Origin: Marinobacter sp. F4218
GTDB lineage: Bacteria > Pseudomonadota > Gammaproteobacteria > Pseudomonadales > Oleiphilaceae
Length of the DNA stretch: 64,000 nucleotides
Direction of reading: 5' to 3'
NCBI RefSeq assembly: GCF_019443085.1
Contig: NZ_JAHZIL010000002.1
Location: forward strand, 310,001 to 374,000
Position numbers and translations under genes: made by a program. Position 1 is the first letter of the stretch. Each line of letters starts with the position of its first letter. The notes under the pieces were generated by a model. The model worked only from the letters and a program-made list of their open reading frames with translations, did not search any database and was not told the origin of the DNA. Positions 31,463-40,605 of this stretch are shown piece after piece.

Positions 31463-33022
31463 TTATTTGGGATACCCTGTGATCTCCCGAATTCTTCGAT
31501 ACAACGGTTGGAGCTGAGGGTACATCTTCAGATAGACCTCTGAATACAGCCGATCGTACAGCGCATGGGTCTCAGGTTGCGGTAGAAACACGTCACCAAC
31601 CCGGGTCATGGCGGCGACAGCCGTCTGGAAATCCGGATGCAGGCGCAGCCCTACGGCCGCATCAATGGCGGCGCCGAGTCCGGAGGTTTCGTAGGTGTGC
31701 GGTCTTTCGGCCGGCAATCCGAACACGTCCGCAGTCAGCTGCATGGCGGCATCACTCTGGGACCCACCACCGGCAACACGAAGGCTCCGGATTGGAGTGC
31801 CGGTCCGTTTTTCGATCTTTTCCTTGCCCTCTCGCAAGGCATAGGCAAGGCCTTCGAGAATGGCACGGTAGATGTGGGCACGGGTGTGGACGTCGCCGAA
31901 GCCGATGATTGAACCTTTGGCCTCGGGCCCCGGTTGCCTGACCCCGGGGGACCAATATGGCTGGAGCATCAGGCCCATGGATCCGGCCGGTACGGCCCGG
32001 ACGAGTTCATCGAAGAGAACCTCCGGCTCGATGCCCCGTTGTTCGGCAAGTTTGCGTTCCCTCAGACCGAATTCCCGCTTGAACCAGCTCACCATCCAGA
32101 AGCCCCGATAGATCATCACTTCCGTTGAGTAGCGTCCGGGCAGAGCGGACGGGTAAGGCGGCATCAGTTTAATCGCCTCGACGTAACGTTCGCTGGTGGT
32201 ATTGATCGTTGCCGTGGTGCCATAACTCATGCACCCGATGTCAGGCGTCAGACCGCCGGAGCCCAGGATTTCGCAGGCTTTGTCAGAGGCGGCCGCCATC
32301 ACAGGAAGGCCTTCCGGCAGGCCGAGATGTGCCGCTGCCTCGGGGGTGAGGGCACCAAGGGAACCGCCCGGTTCGACGAGTTCGGGCAGCATGGCCCGGG
32401 TAACCGGCATGGTTTGCCACTTGAAATCTCGGCGGCCGGCCCACCGGTGCTTTCGGTAATCAAAAGGCAGGTAGCCCACCTGGCTTCCCGTCGAGTCCCT
32501 GAACTGGCCAGTCAGTCGATAGTTCAGGTATCCCGACAGCAACAGAAAATGGCGAGTCTGTTGCCAGATCTCCGGCTGATTCTGGGCAATCCAGTTGGCC
32601 TGGTTTTTTTCGCGGAAGCGATTGATGGTGTCTTCCAGTCGCGCCAGCTTGAACAACCAGCCCCAGGGGCCCTTCACGGGTCCGTCCACCCTGGCGTGGC
32701 GTTGATCGAGCCAGATGATGGCGGGGCGCAGCGGCTTGCCATGTTTATCAAGGTTAATCACCGTGCCTCGTTGGGTGGTAACGGTGATTCCGACGACCTG
32801 ACTGGGTTGCGCGTCGGTATTACCCCACAGCAACCGGCAGGCGTTCCCGAGATTCTCCCAGAAATACTCCGGGTGCTGTTCGGCCCACCCTGGCTGTTCG
32901 GAGAAATAGGGATCGAGGTCTTGCTTGCCCTTGCTTATCAGGTTGCCGTATTTGTCGAACAGCAGGGCGCGAACGCTCTGGGTGCCATTATCAATCGCAA
33001 GGATCAAAGGTTCAGCTGGCAT
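31463..33022 (-). CDS. FGGY-family carbohydrate (glycerol-like) kinase
   Basis: A 519-residue sugar kinase of the FGGY family with the actin-like fold. N-terminal phosphate loop ILAIDNGTQSVRALLFDKYG, mid-protein YLPFDYRKHRWAG, and C-terminal adenosine motif RSLRVAGGGSQSDAAMQL plus ETSGLGAAIDAAVG. Linked to a GlpD-type dehydrogenase and an alkyl-DHAP-synthase-like protein on the same strand, so the substrate is probably glycerol or a related triol, though sequence alone does not settle it. The ATG at 33022 overlaps the upstream gene by 11 bp and has GAGGAG before it; an ATG at 33055 is less likely. Confidence 0.85.
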   Translation of the reverse strand: MPAEPLILAIDNGTQSVRALLFDKYGNLISKGKQDLDPYFSEQPGWAEQHPEYFWENLGNACRLLWGNTDAQPSQVVGITVTTQRGTVINLDKHGKPLRPAIIWLDQRHARVDGPVKGPWGWLFKLARLEDTINRFREKNQANWIAQNQPEIWQQTRHFLLLSGYLNYRLTGQFRDSTGSQVGYLPFDYRKHRWAGRRDFKWQTMPVTRAMLPELVEPGGSLGALTPEAAAHLGLPEGLPVMAAASDKACEILGSGGLTPDIGCMSYGTTATINTTSERYVEAIKLMPPYPSALPGRYSTEVMIYRGFWMVSWFKREFGLRERKLAEQRGIEPEVLFDELVRAVPAGSMGLMLQPYWSPGVRQPGPEAKGSIIGFGDVHTRAHIYRAILEGLAYALREGKEKIEKRTGTPIRSLRVAGGGSQSDAAMQLTADVFGLPAERPHTYETSGLGAAIDAAVGLRLHPDFQTAVAAMTRVGDVFLPQPETHALYDRLYSEVYLKMYPQLQPLYRRIREITGYPK

Positions 33023-34619
33023 CACCAGACTCCTCTCCGGGCAAAGCGTAGGCACGGTTTCGGATGCTCAGGTATCGGATCTCCTCGTCCTGCCAGCGGG
33101 CGTCGTCCCAGCCCAGAACCGGTTGGCAGTACCGTCTTATATCAGAAAGCAGGTTGCGGGCGCCGTCTGGCGCTATAAGGCCGAGCCGGGTACGACGTAG
33201 CAGCAGGTCGTCCAGATGCTGCACGTTCTCATGACCACAAGCCCAGAGTAATTCTGCCCACAGCAGACCGGAGGGTTTCCCATCCACCTTTATCTCTTCG
33301 TTATGCCCGTCGGCCAGCAGGGTTTCCAGGTCCGGGCCGTAATATCCTTTCAGCCGGTTCCAGGTCAGATGGCCAAGAGAAGTCGGGTGGGTCAGCTTGG
33401 GCGCCGGCGTGAACACAGGGAGATGTTGATCCCGGAGACACTTGGCATCGCTGTCACCCAGGCCACGGGAGAGCGCTTCCCTGGCGATCAGGCGGAAGGT
33501 CGTGAGTTTTCCGCCGGCTACGCTGATCAGACCCCGGTCCTCGCGAAATTCGTGCTCACGATTTTCACTGGACGGATCCTTGCCTGCGCCATCGGTGACG
33601 ATGGGGCGGACGCCGGCCCACGTCGAGATAATATCCTCACAGGAAATGTTGCTTGACGGAAACAGCCGGCTGGAAATTTTCAGAAGGTAGTCGACTTCAT
33701 CCCCGGAAATCCGGGGCTCAATGTCCAGATTGCCGGAGTGGTCCAGATCAGTGGTACCAAGAACGGTTGTACCCTCCCAGGGAAAGGCAAAGACCGGTCG
33801 GCCATCATCCGGATGCAGCAGGGATACCGAGCAGGAAACCGGAAGGCGGGACCAGGGCAGGACCAGGTGACTGCCTCGAAGCGGCCGGATGTTCATCCCC
33901 GCCTGGTCTCCCGATGTTGTCTGTAAACGGTCCGCCCAGGCTCCAGTCGCGTTAATGACAAGTGGGCTGGACACGTCGAAGGGTTCGTCACTCTCCTCGG
34001 ACTGAAGCCGGATTCCGGACACCTGGCCGTTGGTTCGCAGAACCTCGAGCGCTTTGACGTAATTCAGGCACAGGGCACCCTCTCGCCGAGCTTCTGCGAT
34101 GATCCGTTGGACAAGGCGGCTGTCATCGGTCACGGCGTCGGAAAACACGCTGGCGCCCAGAAGGTTGTCGGTCTTCAGCCCTGGCACCCAAAGCGGGGCT
34201 TCTGATCGAGTGAGCAGCCGACGCGAGCGGAACCTCGCGATACGATCGTAAACAGCGAGAAGAAGCTGGAATACTCGGGGGCCGGGAAACTGGCGACGGT
34301 AATGCGGCATCACGAAGCGAAGTGGTCGTATGAGCCCCGGGGCCTCGGCCATCAGGCGTTCGCGCTCCCGGACTGCATCCCGGGTCAGTCGGTATTGGCC
34401 ACTGCCAAGGTAGCGAAGCCCGCCGTGCACCATCTTGGAAGATCGACTGGAGGTGCCCCAGGCAAAGTCCTTCTGTTCCACCAGCAGGGTTTGCAATCCA
34501 CTGCCCGCAGCCTCCCGTGCGATTCCTGCGCCGGTTATTCCCCCGCCCACGACCACGACATCAAAGCGGCGGTTGCCGGCTTTCAGAGCTTCCAGAATCT
34601 GATCCCGGGTGTTAGCCAT
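33012..34619 (-). CDS. glpD: FAD-dependent glycerol-3-phosphate dehydrogenase/oxidase
   Basis: A 535-residue GlpD/GlpO-family flavoenzyme that oxidises glycerol-3-phosphate to DHAP at the membrane and passes electrons to quinone. FAD loop FDVVVVGGGITGAGIAREAA near residue 20, then GTSSRSSKMVHGGLRYLGSG, a strong family signature, and a late GGKLTTFRLIA FAD-binding segment. The C-terminal cap is present. ATG 34619 lies 3 bp beyond the stop of the upstream gene; TTG 34625 is an alternative. Product DHAP would be the link with the AGPS-like enzyme. Confidence 0.88.
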   Translation of the reverse strand: MANTRDQILEALKAGNRRFDVVVVGGGITGAGIAREAAGSGLQTLLVEQKDFAWGTSSRSSKMVHGGLRYLGSGQYRLTRDAVRERERLMAEAPGLIRPLRFVMPHYRRQFPGPRVFQLLLAVYDRIARFRSRRLLTRSEAPLWVPGLKTDNLLGASVFSDAVTDDSRLVQRIIAEARREGALCLNYVKALEVLRTNGQVSGIRLQSEESDEPFDVSSPLVINATGAWADRLQTTSGDQAGMNIRPLRGSHLVLPWSRLPVSCSVSLLHPDDGRPVFAFPWEGTTVLGTTDLDHSGNLDIEPRISGDEVDYLLKISSRLFPSSNISCEDIISTWAGVRPIVTDGAGKDPSSENREHEFREDRGLISVAGGKLTTFRLIAREALSRGLGDSDAKCLRDQHLPVFTPAPKLTHPTSLGHLTWNRLKGYYGPDLETLLADGHNEEIKVDGKPSGLLWAELLWACGHENVQHLDDLLLRRTRLGLIAPDGARNLLSDIRRYCQPVLGWDDARWQDEEIRYLSIRNRAYALPGEESGDAS

Positions 34620-34621
34620 AT

Positions 34622-36232
34622 TCAATCCACCAGCGTCCCCGGATTCAGCAGGGAATCCGGATCTAAGGTGTTGCAGAGTGATCGGATGGCCAGCATGCCC
34701 AGCTCACCTTTTTCAATGGGCAGGTACGGGGCGTGGTCTTTGCCGACGCCATGCTGATGACTGATGGTGCCGCGGTTGGCAACGATCAGTTCGGACGTGC
34801 TGTGTTTCAGGGACATCCAGCGCGAGAGCGTTTTCTCGTAGGTGTCTGCCACCCGGAATACATAGGTGGTGTAGATGCTGCAGCCCTGGCCATAGAAATG
34901 GGAGAGGTGAGTGAACACATGGACGGATTCACCCTCGTCCTCAAGGCCGTGCCGTAGACTGTTTTCCATTAACCCAAGCAGGTTGTCGACGTTGTCCCAG
35001 TCGGTTGCTGTCTCCAGGGTGTCAACGGCGTAGCCCAGTTCCCATAAAGCTTCCCGCAGATACGGCATCGTAAACCGCTTCTCCGCCCACTTGGCTCCCA
35101 GGTGGGTACCGGTGTATACGCCCCCGAATTCGGCACAAACCTGGCGGGCCTCCGCCAATGCGCTCTTGCATTGCCTGCGGCTTCCGGTGAGGCCGAAAGT
35201 CATCATGCACTTTGCTGCACTGGCTCCCCGAAGGGAAAGATAGCGCTCCAACAGAGCGATCAGCCGGGGATGGCCGGCAAGAGCGAGCTGGGTTTCGGTT
35301 TCAACGGCGTTACTCAGCCGCAGCATGGAAAGTTGTGTTCGATTCTGGACCAGTTGCTGACATGCGGCCCGGGCCTGTTCCCAGTCCGGGAAAAACACCA
35401 CGTGGAAACTCTCTTGTTCCGGTAGCCGGCTGACCCGAACCTTGACCTCAGTAATCACGCCAAGCCGGCCTTCCGAGCCCAGTATTACCTCGCGGATGTC
35501 CGGGCCCGCGCTGGAGGCCGGAATGGTTGGCAGGTTCAATGTTCCGAGCAGGGTTTCAACGCGCCCGCCTGCAAACAGTTGTTCTATGCGACCGTACCTC
35601 AGGGATTGCTGTCCGCTGGAGCGTGACGCGACCCAGCCCCCAATGGTGGACAATTCAAACGACTGCGGAAAGTGCCCGAGCGTATAGCCGTGGGCGCGCA
35701 GTTGGGATTCAACCAGCGGACCGGGTGTGCCGGCACCGAAGGTTGCAATCTGGCTTTCCGTGTCCAGGTCTGTGAGCTGGTTCATCTCGCCCATATCGAC
35801 GGTCAGCACGGGTTTGTCGACAGCCAAAGGGTTGATGTGCCCGGCAACGCTGGTGCCTCCGCCATAAGGGATCAGGTGAACATTGTTTTCCCTTGCGAAG
35901 CGGAGGAGGGTCTGGACGTCCTGACCGGAACGCGGGCGAGCGACTCCGTCGGGGAATACCCCGAACTCTCCGCTGCGCATGGCCAGCCAGTCCGCGAGGC
36001 TTTGCCCCCGGGCGTGCCGCACCCTTGCCTCAGGGCTGGTGTCGACCAGGCCGCCAAGTGCGCTGCCTGAGGATGCGGGGAGCCGGGATTCAGGAACCTT
36101 GTCGCAAACGTCCTGTAGAGCGGCGTCGGCAAGGGGCTGGCCGATGCCTATGCGCTCCGTCAGAAACCCTTTGCCTTCCTTGGGCAGCGCCAGATTGAAA
36201 GTCTCGTCGCCCCAGCCATTCCAGCGTCGCAT
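34622..36232 (-). CDS. FAD-binding oxidoreductase, alkyl-DHAP-synthase-like
   Basis: A 536-residue flavoprotein of the VAO/PCMH fold. It opens MRRWNGWGDETFNLALP, the start typical of alkyldihydroxyacetonephosphate synthase (AGPS) homologues; then LIPYGGGTSVAGH (FAD pyrophosphate loop), STIGGWVASRSSGQQSLRYG, DTLETATDWDNV, and C-terminal HFYGQGCSIYTTY and GTISHQHGVGKDHAPYL. The last corresponds to the AGPS HHHGVGK motif with the middle His replaced by Gln. AGPS swaps the acyl group of acyl-DHAP for an alkyl chain in ether-lipid synthesis; bacterial homologues may do something else. ATG 36232 has GGGGAG 7 nt upstream; upstream ATGs at 36268 and 36310 are possible. Confidence 0.8.
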   Translation of the reverse strand: MRRWNGWGDETFNLALPKEGKGFLTERIGIGQPLADAALQDVCDKVPESRLPASSGSALGGLVDTSPEARVRHARGQSLADWLAMRSGEFGVFPDGVARPRSGQDVQTLLRFARENNVHLIPYGGGTSVAGHINPLAVDKPVLTVDMGEMNQLTDLDTESQIATFGAGTPGPLVESQLRAHGYTLGHFPQSFELSTIGGWVASRSSGQQSLRYGRIEQLFAGGRVETLLGTLNLPTIPASSAGPDIREVILGSEGRLGVITEVKVRVSRLPEQESFHVVFFPDWEQARAACQQLVQNRTQLSMLRLSNAVETETQLALAGHPRLIALLERYLSLRGASAAKCMMTFGLTGSRRQCKSALAEARQVCAEFGGVYTGTHLGAKWAEKRFTMPYLREALWELGYAVDTLETATDWDNVDNLLGLMENSLRHGLEDEGESVHVFTHLSHFYGQGCSIYTTYVFRVADTYEKTLSRWMSLKHSTSELIVANRGTISHQHGVGKDHAPYLPIEKGELGMLAIRSLCNTLDPDSLLNPGTLVD

Positions 36233-36337
36233 GCGTTTGCTCCCCGATACTTGGTTGATGTCGGGCATTCTAGTGGCTTCGGGAGCGAATGCGGTGTCGC
36301 TTGGCGACATTCAGGGTGTCATTTGCCGCCAGCAGGG

Positions 36338-37000
36338 TCAGGGCCGAAGTGAATCGATCAGCCGATCGTTGAGTTCCTGCCACCGGGAAAGCTTCTGGGC
36401 TTCGCCGATCCGCTTTCGCTCCCCGCCAGAGTTGTTAAGCCAAAGTCCTTCACCATTGAAGCTATAAACGGGTTCAAGATCAGTGCGTTGTGACGCAGGC
36501 TTAATGTCATTTATCAGATTATCCAGGATGAGGGGGTCGGCGTCCGGTTCGGGGTACCAGGCAAGCACCATGTGGGCCTGGTTCAACTCGAGAGCCTTGA
36601 CGTAGACAACCCGTAACTGGTCGTCCGGGACTCCCATGGATTTCAGGGTGAGGTACTTGGCAATGGAGAAGTCTTCGCAGTCGCCGGCATTGGTGGTCAG
36701 GAATTCCACCGGTGTGGCCCAGTAGTCTTCTTCGCCCCAGTGCTGGATGTCACTGACAAACCTCACTCGATTGAAAAAGCGGTTAACCAGCCGGAGCTGG
36801 CGTTCAGTCGGGGCGTTGGCAGCAAGCGTATGGAGTCTCTGCCAGTTTTCAAGGCGCTCGTAGGCTTCCGTACCGAACTCTTCCTGAACGTAGTTCATCA
36901 GGCGGCTGCTGAGTTCCAGTGCGCCGTAAACAGCGGTGGCCAACAGCAGTGCTGGCACTAGAAAGGTCCGGCGCCGAAACGCTGAAGCGGCCGTAACCAT
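36338..37000 (-). CDS. Transglutaminase-like cysteine peptidase (LapG-related)
   Basis: A 220-residue bacterial transglutaminase-like cysteine protease (BTLCP family). A membrane or signal segment near residues 12-30 exports it. The catalytic triad is visible: Cys in NAGDCEDFSIAKY, His in NQAHMVLAWY and Asp in LILDNL, with the DYWATPVEFL segment before the Cys. LapG, the best known relative, releases a large adhesin from the outer membrane under control of LapD. No LapD gene is in the window; instead this gene starts 8 bp after gspC, so it is probably co-expressed with the type II system. Target unknown. Confidence 0.82.
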   Translation of the reverse strand: MVTAASAFRRRTFLVPALLLATAVYGALELSSRLMNYVQEEFGTEAYERLENWQRLHTLAANAPTERQLRLVNRFFNRVRFVSDIQHWGEEDYWATPVEFLTTNAGDCEDFSIAKYLTLKSMGVPDDQLRVVYVKALELNQAHMVLAWYPEPDADPLILDNLINDIKPASQRTDLEPVYSFNGEGLWLNNSGGERKRIGEAQKLSRWQELNDRLIDSLRP

Positions 37001-37008
37001 GTCCGGCC

Positions 37009-37665
37009 TCAGTTACTGTTATTCCGGAGGCGTTCCCTGAGTTGCTCAAGGCGCCGGCGAATTTCCTCTCTGCGCTGTTCATCGTTCGCATCCGGCGACG
37101 GTTGCCTGGATGGGGCCGTAGATGACCGTGAGACGGGCGTGGTCTGTTGCTGTTCCTCCTCGTCACTGGCGGCAAACGATATGCCCGACCGGTCTTCATT
37201 CTCGGGGAAGAAAAGGTTTTCGAGTTTACCTCCCCGTTCAATGACAACTCGGTTCGGGTGCACGGAACGAAGGGTGGCATTTCCGGGCAGTTCATCACCG
37301 ACGGGATAGGCTTCGGTGTTGCCTTTCTGATCCTCAATAAGCGCACTGCCGGGGAATTCACCCTCTGCCGCAAGGACGCCCCTGAGGTAGAGGCGAAGGT
37401 TGGTTTCCGGGAGGTTTTCGGTCTCCTCTGGCCGCACGGCGCCATCCTCGCCTGCAATACCGAACAGGGTCAGAGAGGCCAAGTCGATTTCCGGTGGCTG
37501 GCCTACCGCCGAGGCATTCCGAGTGATTGGTTGAGTTTCGTCGAGCACGGCCCGCTGGTTTTTGGTCAGCACGAAACTATAGACCTGCCAGGCTGTCACA
37601 CCCACCATTGCCGCGCCTGTAATAATGGCGAGGAGCAGAGGAAGCCGTTCGTTGTATAAGAGCAT
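37009..37665 (-). CDS. gspC: Type II secretion protein GspC
   Basis: A 218-residue inner-membrane GspC. One N-terminal membrane segment (LPLLLAIITGAAMVGVTAWQ), a linker, then the periplasmic HR domain (LRLYLRGVLAAEGEFPGSAL; NRVVIERGGKLENLFFPE) that contacts the secretin. The C-terminus has no PDZ domain; instead there is a Ser/Pro linker and a charged, probably coiled-coil tail (EQRREEIRRRLEQLRERL), one of the two known GspC architectures. Transcribed away from gspE across a 164-bp divergent region. Confidence 0.88.
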   Translation of the reverse strand: MLLYNERLPLLLAIITGAAMVGVTAWQVYSFVLTKNQRAVLDETQPITRNASAVGQPPEIDLASLTLFGIAGEDGAVRPEETENLPETNLRLYLRGVLAAEGEFPGSALIEDQKGNTEAYPVGDELPGNATLRSVHPNRVVIERGGKLENLFFPENEDRSGISFAASDEEEQQQTTPVSRSSTAPSRQPSPDANDEQRREEIRRRLEQLRERLRNNSN

Positions 37666-37829
37666 TGATCATCCTGGATGATGTTGGTGGGCAGGAAAAA
37701 AGCCCACAGGTTATCAGACGGCAATGTTTTATTGGCAGTATAGTGTATAGAGTTATTCAGCGGTTCCATATCCTGTGGTAGCCTTTCTGAATTGATTGAA
37801 TCAAAAAGAATTTCAGGACGGGGAAGACC
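37666..37829. promoter_or_regulatory. Divergent gspC/gspE promoter region
   Basis: 164 bp serving both directions. It holds a hairpin GTGGGC (37687-37692) / GCCCAC (37702-37707) in what would be the gspC leader, and AT-rich TATAGTGTATAGAG near 37741-37754 that may provide -10 boxes for gspE. No well-spaced -35 box was found. The AGGA before the gspC ATG is its ribosome site. Confidence 0.4.
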
Positions 37830-39338
37830 TTGACTACAGAATCCGAATTTCAGCAGCAGGATGCTCCGCTGGGCCGTCTTCCTTTTACGTTTGCCAAACG
37901 CAACGGCGTTATACTGACACGCTCGGATGATGGCGATCCAATCATACTGATTCGCCCCGGAGCTTCTCATTCGGCGCTCGCCGAAGCCAACCGGGTGAGC
38001 GGTGGCCGTGCGAGATTTTCCACCATCGATCCGGATCGGTTCGATCATGCGCTGAATGCCGCGTACCAGAACGATTCTGCCGAAGCCATGCAAATGGTGG
38101 AGGGCATCGGTGATGATATGGACCTGGCCTCCCTGGCAGATTCTGTTCCCGAAACCGAGGATCTGCTTGAACAGGAAGATGACGCTCCCATCATTCGCCT
38201 GATCAACGCGATCCTGACAGAAGCCGTCAAAACCAGTGCCTCGGACGTTCACATTGAAACCTATGAAAAACGGCTGGTCGTGCGCTTTCGTGTCGACGGG
38301 GTTTTGAGAGAGGTTGTTCAGCCCAAGCGCGCCCTGGCGCCCTTACTCGTGTCCCGAATCAAGGTCATGGCCAAGCTCGATATTGCAGAGAAGCGGGTGC
38401 CCCAGGATGGTCGAATAGCGTTACGAGTTGCCGGGCGAGAGGTGGATATCCGCGTGTCCACCATGCCTTCATCAAGCGGGGAGCGGGTAGTGTTGCGTCT
38501 CCTCGACAAGCAGGCAGGGGCTATTCGCCTGGAATCTCTTGGTATGGACGGGAACGACCTCAAGATTCTCCGAAAGCTTATCTATCGCCCCTATGGCATC
38601 TTGCTGGTAACCGGTCCAACGGGTTCCGGTAAGTCGACAACCCTGTATGCCGCGCTGCAGGAGATCAATGACCGTAGCCGTAACATACTGACCGTTGAAG
38701 ATCCCATTGAGTATGATTTGCCGGGTATCGGGCAAACCCAGGTTAATGCCAAGGTAGACATGACCTTTGCCCGCGGCCTCAGGGCGATCTTGCGGCAGGA
38801 TCCCGACGTCGTGATGATTGGCGAGATCCGGGACCTCGAAACCGCTGAAATCGCCGTCCAGGCGAGTTTAACCGGTCACCTGGTTCTATCCACTCTTCAC
38901 ACCAATACCGCTGTCGGCGCGATTAACCGGTTGATGGATATGGGAATCGAGCCATTTCTGATTTCGTCGAGTCTCGTAGGCATTGTGGCGCAACGTCTGG
39001 TCAGGGTTTTGTGCAAGGAGTGCCGCGAATCCTATACGCCTTCGGAAGAACAATGCGAGTTCCTGCAACTGGATCCCTCTCTGCCTCCCACCATTTACCG
39101 TTCCGTAGGCTGTGAACATTGCAATGATCTGGGCTACCGGGGCCGCATAGGTATCTATGAGGTGGTGCCAATAACGGACGAATTAAGTGGGCTGATCGAT
39201 AAACGGGCCGGGGAACTTGAACTCGAAAAAGTGGCGCGACAACATGGGCCTAGTATCCACGCTGATGGCGTTCAGAAGATTCTGGACGGTATAACCAGCG
39301 TGGAAGAGGTTCTGCGCGTTACCTACCGGGGCCGCTAA
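37830..39338 (+). CDS. gspE: Type II secretion ATPase GspE
   Basis: A 502-residue secretion ATPase. N1E-like N-terminus, then SASDVHIETYEKRLVVRFRVD, Walker A GPTGSGKSTTLYAALQEI near residue 265, Asp box LTVEDPIEYDLPG, Walker B DPDVVMIGEIRDLETAEIA and His box LSTLHTNTAVGAI. The zinc tetracysteine motif is present (CKEC ... GCEHCNDLGYRGR near residues 393-440), as in genuine GspE. It powers pseudopilus growth from the cytoplasmic face through GspL and GspF. TTG start with GGGGAAG upstream; no ATG nearby fits better. Confidence 0.93.
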   Translation: MTTESEFQQQDAPLGRLPFTFAKRNGVILTRSDDGDPIILIRPGASHSALAEANRVSGGRARFSTIDPDRFDHALNAAYQNDSAEAMQMVEGIGDDMDLASLADSVPETEDLLEQEDDAPIIRLINAILTEAVKTSASDVHIETYEKRLVVRFRVDGVLREVVQPKRALAPLLVSRIKVMAKLDIAEKRVPQDGRIALRVAGREVDIRVSTMPSSSGERVVLRLLDKQAGAIRLESLGMDGNDLKILRKLIYRPYGILLVTGPTGSGKSTTLYAALQEINDRSRNILTVEDPIEYDLPGIGQTQVNAKVDMTFARGLRAILRQDPDVVMIGEIRDLETAEIAVQASLTGHLVLSTLHTNTAVGAINRLMDMGIEPFLISSSLVGIVAQRLVRVLCKECRESYTPSEEQCEFLQLDPSLPPTIYRSVGCEHCNDLGYRGRIGIYEVVPITDELSGLIDKRAGELELEKVARQHGPSIHADGVQKILDGITSVEEVLRVTYRGR

Positions 39339-39341
39339 CAC

Positions 39342-40553
39342 ATGCCTGCATTTGACTATAAAGCACTGGACGCCCGAGGTAAGCAGAAGCAGGGCGTGAT
39401 GGAGGCAGACGCAGCGCGTGCTGTTCGCCAGCAGCTACGGGAGAAGGGTTTGACCCCCCTGGCTGTGGAACCTTCCACCGAAAAACAGTTACGCTCCAAT
39501 CCCCTCGGCGGTCGCGGATCACTTTCAGCCCCGGATCTTGCGTTGGTTACCCGGCAACTGTCGACCCTGATACAGTCAGGCATTCCTGTGGAACAGGCAC
39601 TGTCGGCCGCGGCCCAACAGTCCTCGAAGCCCAGAATCCGCAGTATGCTGATCGCGATCCGGGCAAAGGTCATGGAAGGGTATACCCTGGCGGACAGCCT
39701 CGGGGAATTCCCGAGAGCGTTTCCCCGCCTGTACCGGTCCACCGTGTCGGCCGGCGAGCACGCGGGTCACCTTGACCTGGTTCTTAACAGGTTGGCGGAT
39801 TACACCGAAAGCCGGCAGGAAGCGCGCCAGAAAATTCAGTTGGCGGCCATCTACCCGATCATTCTCAGTGTGGTCGCGATTGCCATCGTCGTGTTTCTGC
39901 TCACTTATGTGGTTCCGGATATCATTGAAGTGTTCGTCAAACAGGGGCAGGAGCTGCCCGCGTTGACCACGGCGATGTTAACGGTCTCGGAATTTCTTGC
40001 GGATTACGGTGTCTACCTTCTTATTTTATTGATCATCGCAGTGGTGGCATTTCGCGTCGCCCTGAGCAAACCGGGTTTCCGGATGCGGTTTCATAAGCGC
40101 CTTCTGCACTTGCCTCTGGTTTCCGGAATGGTAAGGGGGGTGAGTACAGCCCGTTATGCCAGCACCCTCAGTATCCTGACGACCAGCGGTGTCCCATTGG
40201 TCGAAGCCATGCGGATTGCGGGCGAGGTGCTTTCAAACGACTTCCTTCGGAGTGAGTTGAGAGTAGCCGCACGAAAGGTCAGTGAAGGGGGATCCTTGCA
40301 CCGTTCTCTGGATCAGACCGGATATTTCCCGCCGATGATGCTGCACATGATTGCCAGTGGTGAGGCCAGCGGTGAACTGGACAGTATGCTGGAACGGACC
40401 GCCCGCATGCAGGAGAACACCCTGCAGTCCAAGATTGCGGCGATTGTTGGACTGTTTGAGCCGATGATGTTGTTGATCATGGGTGTGGTGGTGCTGATTA
40501 TCGTTCTGGCCATTATGCTGCCAATTCTGAATATGAGTAACCTGGTGGGCTAA
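39342..40553 (+). CDS. gspF: Type II secretion platform protein GspF
   Basis: A 403-residue inner-membrane platform protein with two T2SF repeats. It begins PAFDYKALDARGKQKQGVMEA, a standard GspF start; the first T2SF block includes LATRQLSTL-type LVTRQLSTLIQSGIPVEQAL and the second ARYASTLSILTTSGVPLVEAM. Three membrane segments near residues 170-195, 220-245 and 375-398 (MMLLIMGVVVLIIVLAIMLP). It follows GspE by 3 bp. Complete. Confidence 0.93.
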   Translation: MPAFDYKALDARGKQKQGVMEADAARAVRQQLREKGLTPLAVEPSTEKQLRSNPLGGRGSLSAPDLALVTRQLSTLIQSGIPVEQALSAAAQQSSKPRIRSMLIAIRAKVMEGYTLADSLGEFPRAFPRLYRSTVSAGEHAGHLDLVLNRLADYTESRQEARQKIQLAAIYPIILSVVAIAIVVFLLTYVVPDIIEVFVKQGQELPALTTAMLTVSEFLADYGVYLLILLIIAVVAFRVALSKPGFRMRFHKRLLHLPLVSGMVRGVSTARYASTLSILTTSGVPLVEAMRIAGEVLSNDFLRSELRVAARKVSEGGSLHRSLDQTGYFPPMMLHMIASGEASGELDSMLERTARMQENTLQSKIAAIVGLFEPMMLLIMGVVVLIIVLAIMLPILNMSNLVG

Positions 40554-40605
40554 CAACACCAGGTATTCGATGACCTGATAACGTTAAAAAAGGGATTTCA
40601 CGCCA

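Noticed and set aside
32327..33178. Plus-strand open frame of 283 codons
   Set aside because: Antisense to the FGGY kinase and glpD genes, both well supported.
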